From Zelopaecilomyces penicillatus (taxonomy: Eukaryota; Ascomycota; Sordariomycetes; Hypocreales; Pseudodiploosporaceae), in assembly GCA_005765155.1 (NCBI GenBank), contig VCCP01000007.1:62001-126000 (forward strand): a stretch of 64,000 nucleotides of DNA, read 5' to 3'. Below the pieces are notes generated by a model, which was not told where the DNA came from, did not search any database, and saw only the letters and a program-made list of their open reading frames with translations. Within the stretch, counting starts at the first letter, position 1; every line of letters begins with the position of its first letter. The position numbers were made by a program, and so were the translations under genes. This document shows, piece after piece, positions 42,373 through 52,820 of this stretch.

Positions 42373-43210
42373 CTAAGACGACACATGTTTAAATACTGCC
42401 TGGCGTTCTGTTAACCCAGTAGCTTGTTTAAACACCTGACTGCCCAATAAGTCTCGTGCCCTGATCAATGTTCCTATTTCTTTGGTCTGTCCCAGATGAC
42501 GCCAGGGATACTGAAGCTCCCCTAATTGCGCTACCGTAGACTCATATTGAGTAGCTTGTGTGACGGGCCCAAATTCCCACATGTTAGCCTTCATGCCGAT
42601 CCCATAGTACTGATGCTTCCGCAGATAGGCGAGCCAAATTTGAACTGTATCTGGGTTTCCATCCTTAATCTGTATCATACGCCGTAGTGTGATACGTTCG
42701 AAATTCTCTTGAGACTTCTTGAAAATGAAATGGCTTCTTGGGACTGTCCACCGTTCGATAATACGTGGCAGAGGCACAGGGCCTAAGGCCGACAATCCTA
42801 GGTAATAGGCCGCGCGCAAAGCAAAATCGGAGAAGAATTCAAGAGGCTGCAAGCTGAAGGAACGCAATTGTAAATCGCAACTTGGGATACCGAATTTAGC
42901 CTCGCGCTTTATAGGCTTAAGGAAGACAGCCTGAATTGAGCGTGGATCCCTTGGTGCATATATATCAATCAGCCTGTTGCTGGTAGTCAAGTATCGTCTG
43001 ATTGTTGTCGTGAAATTTAGAAGCCTGGATAGGTTAGTCGGGCAAATCAAGCGACGCGTGCAAGGCGAACCTACGGCAAGGTTCGAGCATTAACTGCTCT
43101 CCATGGCGAGTAAACCTAAGACAGGGATGATCAGTCGATTTTGCATGTCTTCGCGTATCCTTATAACATACAGCAGTGTAGTTCACGCGTGGAGTAATTG
43201 CACGCAACAT
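42373..43210 (-). CDS. RSM10: Mitochondrial small-subunit ribosomal protein uS10m (RSM10), 3 exons, 243 aa
   Basis: Exons on the minus strand: 43210-43172, 43115-43075, 43024-42373. Introns of 56 and 50 nt use GTATGT..TTAG and GTAGGT..CCAG, the second with a clear CTAAC branch point, and all phases join. The N-terminus (MLRAITPRVNYTAVYSPWRA) is rich in Arg, Ser and Thr and lacks acidic residues, as expected of a mitochondrial presequence. The S10 domain spans about 74-165 with the signature RWTVPRSHFIFKKSQENFER near 118-137. uS10m is part of the head of the mitochondrial small subunit. The start was chosen because it gives the presequence and has A at -3; a longer upstream frame begins with a non-ATG codon. 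It is divergent from HAP5. Confidence 0.88.
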
Positions 43211-44000
43211 CGTGTTTGAGAGGTCTTCTTCAGATCTTTCAATATTATATGATGGACATATATTATGAGGAATGCTTCTCGCATCATATACCAATTCTAT
43301 TAGACTATACCCTATCTAAGTTATATTAATATACCTATTAGAAATAGATATTTAATACTTAAATAAAATAAATAAAATAAATAAAATAAATAAAATAAAT
43401 AAAATAAATAAAATAAATAAAATAAATAAAATAAATAAAATAAATAAAATAAATAAAATAAATAAAATAAATAAAATAAATAAAATAAATAAAATAAATA
43501 AAATAAATAAAATAAATAAAATAAATAAAATAAATAAAATAAATAAAATAAATAAAATAAATAAAATAAATAAAATAAATAAAATAAATAAAATAAATAA
43601 AATAAATAAAATAAATAAAATAAATAAAATAAATAAAATAAATAAAATAAATAAAATAAATAAAATAAATAAAATAAATAAAATAAATAAAATAAATAAA
43701 ATAAATAAAATAAATAAAATAAATAAAATAAATAAAATAAATAAAATAAATAAAATATATTATTATTTATAATCTTTTTTTAATCTAGTAATTAATACTA
43801 TAATATAATCTAATAAGGGGTCTATTTTTATATCTATGGTACCTTCTCAGTACATCCCACTCTGTGCCTATTACCACTTATATTGTTGAAACAACTCCTC
43901 TCGCTATCTAGAGTACTGAGAATCCCCGGTGGCCAACGTAACCTTCGGTGTCTTTAATCTCAACCCTGCCTTTCCCATTCTCTGTTTATTACTGCCACAA
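43211..44000. promoter_or_regulatory. Divergent promoter interval of RSM10 and HAP5
   Basis: 790 bp separate the two start codons. About half is an AT minisatellite, listed separately. The RSM10 side keeps about 150 bp, with a CCAAT at 43,291-43,295. The HAP5 side keeps about 240 bp, with a short AT-rich transition, then CT-rich sequence up to the start. No extra gene is visible. Confidence 0.5.
43361..43757. repeat. 9-bp minisatellite (AAAATAAAT)n, about 44 copies
   Basis: A nearly perfect head-to-tail array of the 9-mer AAAATAAAT over about 397 bp. It lies between two divergently transcribed essential-type genes and is AT-only. The purity of the array points to recent expansion. Confidence 0.95.
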
Positions 44001-45076
44001 ATGATGGACTCGCAAAACCCGTCAGCGTCAGCGCATGCTCAGCAAAGCCGGCCAACGCCAGCCTATGACCCCAGTCAAGGCGGTCACTATGGTTTGTTAT
44101 TATTCGCCAGATGATGAATGCTTGTTTGCCTGCTAATCCAACTGCCAAGGTGCCTGCGCTGCTGTACGTCCCAGTTCCTCCATATTCTAGATAAACCTCT
44201 TCTGACTAAATATTAGCTAGCTTCACAAGGCTTTGCTCCTGCCGAACTGTACACAGGTCCTTGGGCCAATGTATGTGATTTCCTCCACTTGCATCGCATA
44301 TCACTGACGCGGACATTCTCCCGCCAGGTTCATCAGGGTCTCACTGGACAATACAAGGACATCCTTACTACCTACTGGCAACAGACGATTAGCCACTTGG
44401 AGAGTGACACACATGATTATAAGATACACCAGCTACCGCTTGCACGCATCAAGAAGGTGATGAAAGCTGATCCAGAGGTCAAGATGATTTCTGCTGAAGC
44501 ACCAATTCTCTTTGCCAAAGGTTGCGATATTTTTATTACAGAACTCACCATGCGGGCGTGGATTCATGCTGAAGAGAATAAGCGACGCACTCTGCAGAGG
44601 TCTGACATTGCGTCCGCCCTTGCTAAGTCCGACATGTTCGATTTTCTAATTGACATTGTCCCTCGTGAAGAGGCCTCGTCTCATGCAAAGAGAGCTGCTG
44701 CTCAATCTGCGGCTGCGCCGCAGGCGGTGCCTGCTGGCCCCGGTCAGCCTCAATTAACTGGTCAGCACACGGGCATGGCTTCGTCTACAAATCATTCGTC
44801 GGCCCATTCAATGGCCCCAGGCGATTACATGGGCAGTCACGGTCTCGCGCCTGACCAGGACTATCGCCAGAATCCCAACATGTATGCAAGCCAGGTGCCG
44901 ACAGGTCCGTCAGCCCCGTACGGCCAGGCCCAACCGCCGGCTTCTATGTACGGAGAGATGGAGGGCATGTATCCATATTCGACGATGCAGCCCCAGCAGG
45001 TAAGCAGGCCTCCGCCGTAGCCCAGCCATACTCATCCTCTCCACAGGCACCGATGTCATCTGAAGAATTTGAGTAA
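44001..45076 (+). CDS. HAP5: CCAAT-binding factor subunit HAP5 / NF-YC (HapE), about 286 aa
   Basis: Preferred exons: 44001-44091, 44150-44163, 44217-44270, 44328-44999, 45047-45076. The core is a textbook NF-YC histone fold at about 84-165 (HQLPLARIKKVMKADPEVKM; AEAPILFAKGCDIFI; RRTLQRSDIASALAKSDMFD), preceded by GPWANVHQGLTGQYKDILTT. The rest is Gln/Pro/Ser-rich. HAP5 pairs with HAP3 and joins HAP2 to bind CCAAT boxes; in filamentous fungi the complex also controls redox and iron genes. A second ATG at 44,004 has better context (A at -3, G at +4). The 5' splicing is uncertain: joining 44,091 directly to 44,221 also keeps frame and gives 280 aa. The final intron (45000-45046) gives a C-terminus ending SSEEFE. 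It converges with SEC15, with 215 bp between stops. Confidence 0.88.
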
Positions 45077-45291
45077 ATCCCCATTAACCATGGCTAGAAT
45101 TCCAATTTGGTGTGAGGGACACTGTCATGTATATAAGTGAATAAGTGTCAACAAAATCTCGCACGGGGCCAAAAGTTCCATCCCTTCTTGAGTTGTGGAA
45201 ATGTTAGGATGACGATTGTGGTTACTGGGATGTCATGCAAATACAGGCAAGTTGGTGCCAGGACTAACTGCACTATGACTCCGATGTCCGT

Positions 45292-48149
45292 TCATTTCAT
45301 CATAGCGAAACGCGAAGATAAGTTGGCAAGAGGAGCGTTTCTTCCAAAGCCTTGTCCAACTGGTGTAAGCCTGCGTCCTTTGTTAGCTTTTCATTCTGGT
45401 TTTAATTTTCGTGGACCTACTTCTCTAGTAAAACCGGGCCATTTAGAGCGTCAACTCGCCCATATTTTTTGTTGCGGGATGAAATATCGAAGAACTCCTC
45501 GTTGTTATCTGATTGCATCAAATTGACGGTCTGCTGAAGCTCATCTAGGTTTTCCCTCAACATTTGCCCATTTTCAAGGCTACTGACAAACTCTGTAAGA
45601 TACTGTACATCCTTGGCTAGTGCGGCGACACCGTTAGCATTGATGTGATTGACCTCAGGTGAAAGAGGTAGCGCCTGGTCTATATTAGTATATTGGCAGA
45701 GATTCCAAGAGATATGCAGCAGTTGAAGTAGTCCTTACAAGAATTTTATTTGCTGCATGACTTAGGGCATCGAAGTAAATCAATTCTTTGATTTCACGCG
45801 GCAACCCCAGTAACGTGGAATTCATGATGTTAGATAGATATCGAGTCAATGTTTGCATATAGCTACTTGGCTCTGATGGAACAGTGTTTGCCAGCCTATA
45901 GACTCGATATCAACAGCGATCATCCTAGCCAAGTGGAATTAACATACCAATCATACTCGGCAGTATCAACTAGGTCGTCAATCTTAGAGTTAACAAGTTC
46001 AAAGATACGCTTCTCAGCCGTTTTCTTATTATTGCGAAAGTCTTCTGTAGCTGCCAATTTCAGGGGCCCACCAGCTGATGTCGACGACCTGGCTCTAATG
46101 AGAAGCTGTTCAAGTTCTTGGCACGCGATTTCAAAATGCTCGAGATTGATCAGAATTTGTACAATCTGGCCCAAATATTGCGAACCCAGACGCTCGACCA
46201 ATGATTTGCAGACCTTTTCCGTTAACAGCTCATCAAGAGACTATATCGAGAGCATCAGTCAATGGCTATGCGACTGGGGGGTGGGGCGGGATCAAGTGCC
46301 TTACTTTTCGTAACGTCTCATCAATGAGATCTGAATGTTGAAAGTGGTCATCAAGGAAAAAGTAGAATTGATTTAGGAAGTTACGAATGTCGATACAACA
46401 CAGTGGATACATCTGCGAGAACGGCAAGACACAGGGAAAACTGGACTTCGTTAATGTCAATGGGCATATGAGTTGGCAAGCAACTTACATGATTTCGGTT
46501 AAAGGTTGGTTCTGAGAGAACCAGCTTACGTTGATTACTTTTTCATATTCGTCTAGTGAGTTAATAGCCATCGGCATATAATCATCTGTGGATACAATCT
46601 AGGTTTTCGTTTAGACAGATCACACCCCATAGAGTAAAGGGACACAAAACAAACCTCTTGAAAGTCTTCACTAAATCGACGCTTTAAAAGTTCAGCGTAC
46701 TTATTGAAGAGTGTCCGTAAAAAGTTTTCCAGTGTGGAAACCGGATAGCCCCAGCCCTAAATTTATAGTCAGACTCCTCTTATCGAACTCTTATAGAACC
46801 TGCCAGAATGTGCGGCTCACCTCCATTGTTTGAACGAACAATGCAACAAACCCTTTAATCTTCAAAAGAACCTCGGCGTTGCTAACATCGTTCAGCGCTC
46901 TTGATGTTATACCAATTGCTGCATTGCACATAGAATCCCATAGCTCCTCGACCTTGATATGTTGTACCTGATTAATGACTACCGTCGGAATATATAGTAA
47001 GAAGGTGGGGGCTAAAAGGTAAAGAAAGTGCTTACATCGACCATGGAGCGCAAATAAGGCACCCTCCGCATCGTTGCCCTCTCTATAATAGCAAATCCGG
47101 CGATGCCCTCAAGCAAGCTACTCAAGGAAGATTCATCTTCTGCAAACAAGTCAACAGTGTTAGGGATGAGTAGGTCTTTCTGCTGCCGTCTAGTTGCGGC
47201 ATACTCGGTTCGAAATTTATCGCTCTGCCCTAAGGCCTCATGGATATGCAAGGCTTCGAAGAGGGGAGTAAAATCGACCTGAAGTTCTTCGTTGTCTAGA
47301 ACATCGAACTCTTCACTCTCGTCTGAGACCAGTTCAATTGATGAGTTGAGTTTGAAATTGGCTAGAAAACCGTCTTCATCAATTCTCTTCCTTTGCCTTG
47401 AGCGTCGCATCTCAGTGTGGTAAAAAGCGACTTCACCGAGAAACTGGGATGTCTCTCGGATCCGGAAGAGCCATGTATTGAGGTCTGACATGACTGCTTC
47501 TGAAATGGCCTTCCTGGAAGCAGGTATCGACTTTTGAATGACGTCGGCTAAGCGATGTTGTGTAGCATAACGATTTTGAAGAATAGGCACCAAGTATTCA
47601 TTTTGTAGATCGTCAATGGATTTAAGTGCTGAGTAATATCTCTTCCCACGAACGAGGTCATGGGCATTGTTGACGGCATGCAGAACTTTGAGAGAATCCC
47701 TTAGTGCATTAGCCGCATCAGCAGTGTTCTGTCGTATAGCTTTTGTGTTAACGAGGGCACCCTTCTGCTCAGCCAGCTTCTCGGTGCTGGCTTGAATAAA
47801 TTGATTGAGCTTTAAAATCTCAGTTGTTAACGCTACAGTGCCTTCACGTATATGCTGCAATTTATTGACAGATTCAAGGAATTCTTCGTGTTTGGTTAAG
47901 CCGATCCGCTCGATATCAGCTTCACGCTCGTCAGAATACCGACCAAGGCATTGTATAAGGACTGGAGTACGACGTGAACTTGTTGCGTCTTTTAGAACTG
48001 GGATAAGATGGTCGATGTAATCGGAATCGGTGGAAGACAGAACAATCTGGAGACATGTGAGATAAAGGCGATAGGCTGTTATGGAGAAGGGTCCTTACCA
48101 GGGGGACGGCGGCTTCATAGTCGCCAAAAGCCGCAAGTCGCCGAGGCAT
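45292..48149 (-). CDS. SEC15: Exocyst complex subunit SEC15, 10 exons, 774 aa
   Basis: Exons on the minus strand: 48149-48099, 48046-47036, 46952-46821, 46756-46655, 46598-46489, 46440-46305, 46240-45948, 45895-45739, 45674-45421, 45370-45292. All nine junctions keep phase. Recognisable segments include LQHIREGTVALTTEILKLN, KAISEAVMSDLNTWLFRIRE, IFPCVLPFSQMYPLCCIDIR, QIVQILINLEHFEIACQELE and, near the end, APLANLSSRF. Length and order match fungal Sec15/EXOC6, including the C-terminal Sec15 domain. The protein binds the Rab GTPase Sec4 on secretory vesicles and links it to the exocyst at growth sites such as hyphal tips (family knowledge). Exon 3 has an in-frame alternative acceptor 15 nt upstream. 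The start codon lies only about 110 bp from a transposon end. Confidence 0.92.
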
Positions 48150-48258
48150 GTCGGTCTAGGGGGAAACAATTAGTTTGGGCGCTGGCGAAGGTAATACAGA
48201 CACCAATCCGACATAACGAAGATTGTAATCGGTACCAGCTTAATAACGATTCTGATCT
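48150..48258 (-). promoter_or_regulatory. Short upstream region of SEC15
   Basis: Only about 109 bp of non-transposon sequence precede the SEC15 ATG. A CCAAT box lies at 48,203-48,207 on the plus strand, about 54 bp upstream of the start. Any further promoter elements must lie within the transposon-derived DNA, unless the true transcription start is very close. Confidence 0.45.
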
Positions 48259-49200
48259 TGTTAAGCTACATATATGGCTAGGCTTCTTTAGGTATGAGCT
48301 CGTATTTGGCTATATTTAGCTATAGTATGCTTAAATAAGCAAAGCTATTTTCAGGCTTTTCTTATTAATTAGCTTTTTTAGCCTTTTTCTTTTATATATA
48401 AATTAAAGCTTTAATTATATTTTATATACTTTTTTAAATTTATAAAAGATCTTTATATATTTATATTTTATATAATTTATATTTTATATTATAATTATTA
48501 ATTTAAATAATTTAAAAATATTTTATTAAAAATTTATATTTTTTAAATATTTTATATTAATAATTTTTAAATATTTAATATTAATAATCTTTAAATATTT
48601 AATATTAATAATTTTTAAATATTTAATATTAATAATCTTTTATTATATATATAAATATATAATTAATTTATAAAGATAAAATTAAAATATAATTTTTTTA
48701 TTTTATATATATTAATTTTTATAAAATATTTTTAAATATAATAATACTAATAAATATAAATCTTAAGAATTTATATTTTTTTAAAAAATTAAATATTAAA
48801 ATATATAAAATAAAATAAAACTTTATAAAAAAATATTATATTTAAATTTATTTTATTGATTTTAAATAAATAAAAAATAAATTAATAAAAAATAAAAAAC
48901 TATAAATTATATATATATAAATACTATAAATTATATTAAATTCTATAAATATAAGCTTATAATTATAAAAATTTAGGTTTTTTATTAAAATTATTAATTA
49001 TAAAAATTTAAATTAAGTTTATTAAAAAGAAATTATGTATTATAATAATAAATTATAATTATTATTTAAATAAATATAATAAAATATATAATATAATAAT
49101 ATAATGATACTTTAAAAATAGATTTAAATAAATTAAAAAAAAAATTAAAGCTTTTATAATAAATATAAAATATAAAAATATATTAATTATAATCCTAAAA
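48259..49200 (+). mobile_element. Family E LTR-type end, right copy
   Basis: Begins TGTTAAGCTACATATATGGC and aligns with the reverse complement of 19,330 leftward: GCTAGGCTTCTTTAGGTAT, AGCTATTTTCAGGCTTTTCT and ATTTATATTTTATATAATTT occur in order. This copy keeps G and C where the left copy has A and T (for example TATGAGCTCG against TATAAGCTTA), so it is less RIP-mutated. The far end is not recognisable. Confidence 0.55.
48561..48640. repeat. 24-bp tandem repeat, about 3.5 copies
   Basis: Units start at 48,561, 48,585, 48,609 and 48,633, each with the core TAAT(T/C)TTTAAATATTTAAT. The array lies inside the right family E element. Confidence 0.75.
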
Positions 49201-51058
49201 GATATATTAATATTATTTAAATTAATTAAAGAAATTATATTTTTAAATAAAAATATATTTTTTTAAAATTATAAAAAAGAATATTTAAAATATGTATTTA
49301 ATATAAATAAAAAATATAAATCTTAATATTTAATTTTAAAAAAAGAAAAATTTATATATATATATTAAATTTTATAATATTAAAAATATAAAGATTATAA
49401 AAATAATTTAAGCCTTTTTAAAAATTATAAAAAAGTATTTTAATTTTATATATATAAAAATTAAATATAATAAACTTTTAAAAAAGCTATTTGAGCTTTT
49501 ATATTAATAATATTAAATTTTATAATTATAATAAAAAAGTAATTATAATAAAGAAATATAATATTAATTTTTTTAATATAATATAATTAATTAAATAATA
49601 TAAAATATATTTATTATAATATTTTAAAAGCTTTATAAATTAATTTTATATATTTTTATAAGATTAATTATTATTGAGTTCTTAAAAAATATTAATATAT
49701 AAAATATATTATAATAAATAAAAAGAATAATAATATAATATAAATATTTATATTTAAATATATAAAGAGAATTTATAAATATATTAATAAATTTAAATAA
49801 ATAGATTTATATTTAAAATAAAAAAAAAGATTAAAAGGAAAATTAATATAATTTATTTAAATAATAATATTCTTATTTTTATTAATCCTTATAAATTTAT
49901 TTAAAAATTAAATTTATTTAAAAATTAAATTTATTAATAATATTTTTTATAATTATATTATATATTTATATATTCTTAAAGGATATAATATATAATAATT
50001 ATAATATTATATGTTTTATATATCTTATAAATAATAAAGCTATATTTAAATCTAAATCTGTTATTTATTTATTAAATAATTAAATTTAAATAAATAAAAT
50101 AAGCTATAAAATATTTAAAAAATATATTTTATAAAATATATAATAACTATATATAAAATCTAATATTTAATAATATAATTATATTTAAGAATTTTTATAT
50201 TAATATAATATAAAAGATTTTAATATATAAAATAAAGAGTTAAGACTTTAAATATAATTATTTATTATATTTAAAAAGCTTTAAAAAAGATATATAAATA
50301 ATTATTTTAATTAAATAATATAATCTTATTTTCTTTAAATATAAATCTTTATTATATTATCTTTATATTTAAAAATAAGTTTTATTAATATAATTAAATA
50401 TAAAATCTTTTATATTATTATTTATTAATTTAAAATATTAATTTATAAGATTATATAAATAATTCTTTAATCTTATAAAATTATATATAAATTTAAAAAG
50501 CTATAATATCTTTAAATAAAATATTTAAATTAAAATATCTTATAAAGATTTATAAGGAATATTAAAAATATTAAAATAAAAAGAAATAAATATAAAGATA
50601 ATATAATTTATATATTAATAAATATAATATAGATTATATTTAAAGATTATTTAAAAGGTATTAAAGCCTTTTTATAAGATATATTAAGGTTTTTAAAATT
50701 ATTTAAAAGAAATTAATAATAATAAATAGGCTTTTATCTTTAAAAGAAAATATAGCTTATTTATAAGCTTAATAATTATTAAATAAATAATTATTTATAT
50801 TATTAAAAGGTTTTTAAGATTTTATAATATATATAATAATATAATTTAGCTTTCTTATATATATCTTTAAATAAAATAATAAAAAGACTATAAGAATTAT
50901 AAATAATTAATAATTAATTTAATATAATATTAAAATAAAATCTATTATAAGTATTATTAATTAAAAGGCTTTATAAATAATTTAATTTAAATATATTATT
51001 ATTAATAAAGATATATAATATAAATATAAAGCCTTTATAAAATAATATATATATATAT

Positions 51059-51508
51059 AGTTTAATAAATAGATTAAATATATCTTTATTTATTAAAGAT
51101 AATTAAGAGATAATTATTATAATAAAGAAAAAACAATATATATAATAATATATTATCTTTAAAGCTAATTATATAATCCAGAATAGTTATATATAATTAA
51201 GTATAAATATAAGACTTAAAATAATTAAAAAAGCTATAAAATTATAATAAATAAAAATAGATTTAAGGGATTAATTAATTATCCTATTCTTAATTTAGGA
51301 ATTAATTAGAAAATATTTAATTAATTATTAAGGATTATCTAAGATTTTTAAAAGAATAAGGAAAAAGCTTTAAATTTAATAATAATAATAATAATCTAGG
51401 TATATCTTATTTATTTATATAAATTAATCCTTTAAAGCTATAATTAATATAATTATCCTTTAATTATCTTTAATAAAAAAAAACATATTTAATTTATTTA
51501 TTAAAACA
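51059..51508 (-). mobile_element. MITE-like element, family D (copy 2, both termini present)
   Basis: About 450 bp with inverted termini of about 58 bp at 51,059-51,116 and 51,450-51,508. Both contain ATTAAAGATAATTAA flanked by similar AT stretches. The interior matches 5,455-5,860 in reverse complement and has no coding capacity. Size, inverted termini and non-coding interior fit a MITE or other non-autonomous DNA element. I could not define a target-site duplication. Confidence 0.55.
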
Positions 51509-52820
51509 CTTTTAATAAATATTAAAGATATCTTTATTATTAATTATATTAATATTTATAATTATATTAAATTAATTTAATTATATAGATATCTTATTCT
51601 TAAATTATTAAATAAATTATTTCTTTTATTTAATTTATTTATAATTAAATATTTTTTTTAAATTAAAACCCTTTAAATCCTTTAATATCCTTAAAATCTT
51701 TAACTTTAATATTATCTTAAATAAAGATAATATTATAAATTATATTTAAGTTATATAATATTCTAATCTATTAAGCTAGATTATATTATTAATAAATACT
51801 TTAAAAGATACTTTAATTATAACTTTAATTTATTATAAGATCTCTTTTATAATTAATCTTATAAAATAAAGTAAGATATAATTATTAAAGTATTTAATAT
51901 AAGATATATATCTCTTAATAAAGAGAATATTATTAAGATATTTAATAATCTTAATAATTTTTTTTATAATATTTAATTATTATAAAAATAGCTTTATAAT
52001 TTATTTAATTATAAACTCTTTTTTATATTTAATTAATTAAATAAAAAAGATATAATATAAAAAAATATTAGATTATATTTTATATTTTTTAATCCTTTTT
52101 TTTTAATAGATTTCTTTTCTTAAAAGAATATTATTATTTATTAAATAATTAATAACTATTTAATTAAATATTATCTATATAAGTTAAGGCCTATTAATCT
52201 TTAATAAATATTATATTCTTATTATTTAAAAGATCTTATTATTTAATATCTTTATTAATATTATATACTAGCTATTCTTTAAATATAAGCTATATTTTAA
52301 GCTTTTTAAAAAAAATTAATAAACTAGATTTATTAATATATATTAATTTAATATAAATAAGAATATTTAATCTTATAATATTCCTTATAATAAAAGAAAT
52401 AAATAATCTAAAAGCTTTTAAAATAGATTTAATTAATTAAGATTTAAAAATTCTTTTTTTAAAATTTTCTTATTTAAGTATAATTATTAAATTATTAATA
52501 ATAGATTTTAAATAATAATCTTAATATTTTATAAAAGATAATACTTTATTTTTATTAATAGATTTAAACCTTAATATAATAGTTTTACTAATTAAATTAA
52601 TAAATATATTAAAAGCTAAATATAAAGCTTTCTTATATTTAAATTTATTTATTAATCTTTAAATAATAACTTTAATAGATAATAATAGCTTTTATAATTT
52701 ATTTATTTAAATAAAAGTTAATACTTTAATCTTTTTAAATAATAGAATTAATTAATTAAATCTTAATATAAAATAAACTTTAATCTTCTTAACTATTATA
52801 AATATAATATTATTATAATT

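Noticed and set aside
43034..43294. Separate 86-aa protein upstream of RSM10
   Set aside because: It begins with TTG and consists of RSM10 exon 1 read through intron 1 and beyond. Splicing explains the sequence better.
43929..44000. HAP5 N-terminal extension upstream of 44,001
   Set aside because: The frame opens with GTG, not ATG, and has no similarity. The ATG pair at 44,001/44,004 is the first credible start.
44289..44327. HAP5 starting at the in-frame ATG of MHRISLTRTFSRQ
   Set aside because: This stretch is the translated end of the 57-nt intron 44,271-44,327 (GTATGT donor, CTGAC branch, CCAG acceptor). Splicing restores the conserved GPWANVHQG block.
45137..45526. Plus-strand 129-aa gene at the SEC15 3' end
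   Set aside because: Antisense to SEC15 exons 9 and 10; no similarity recognised.
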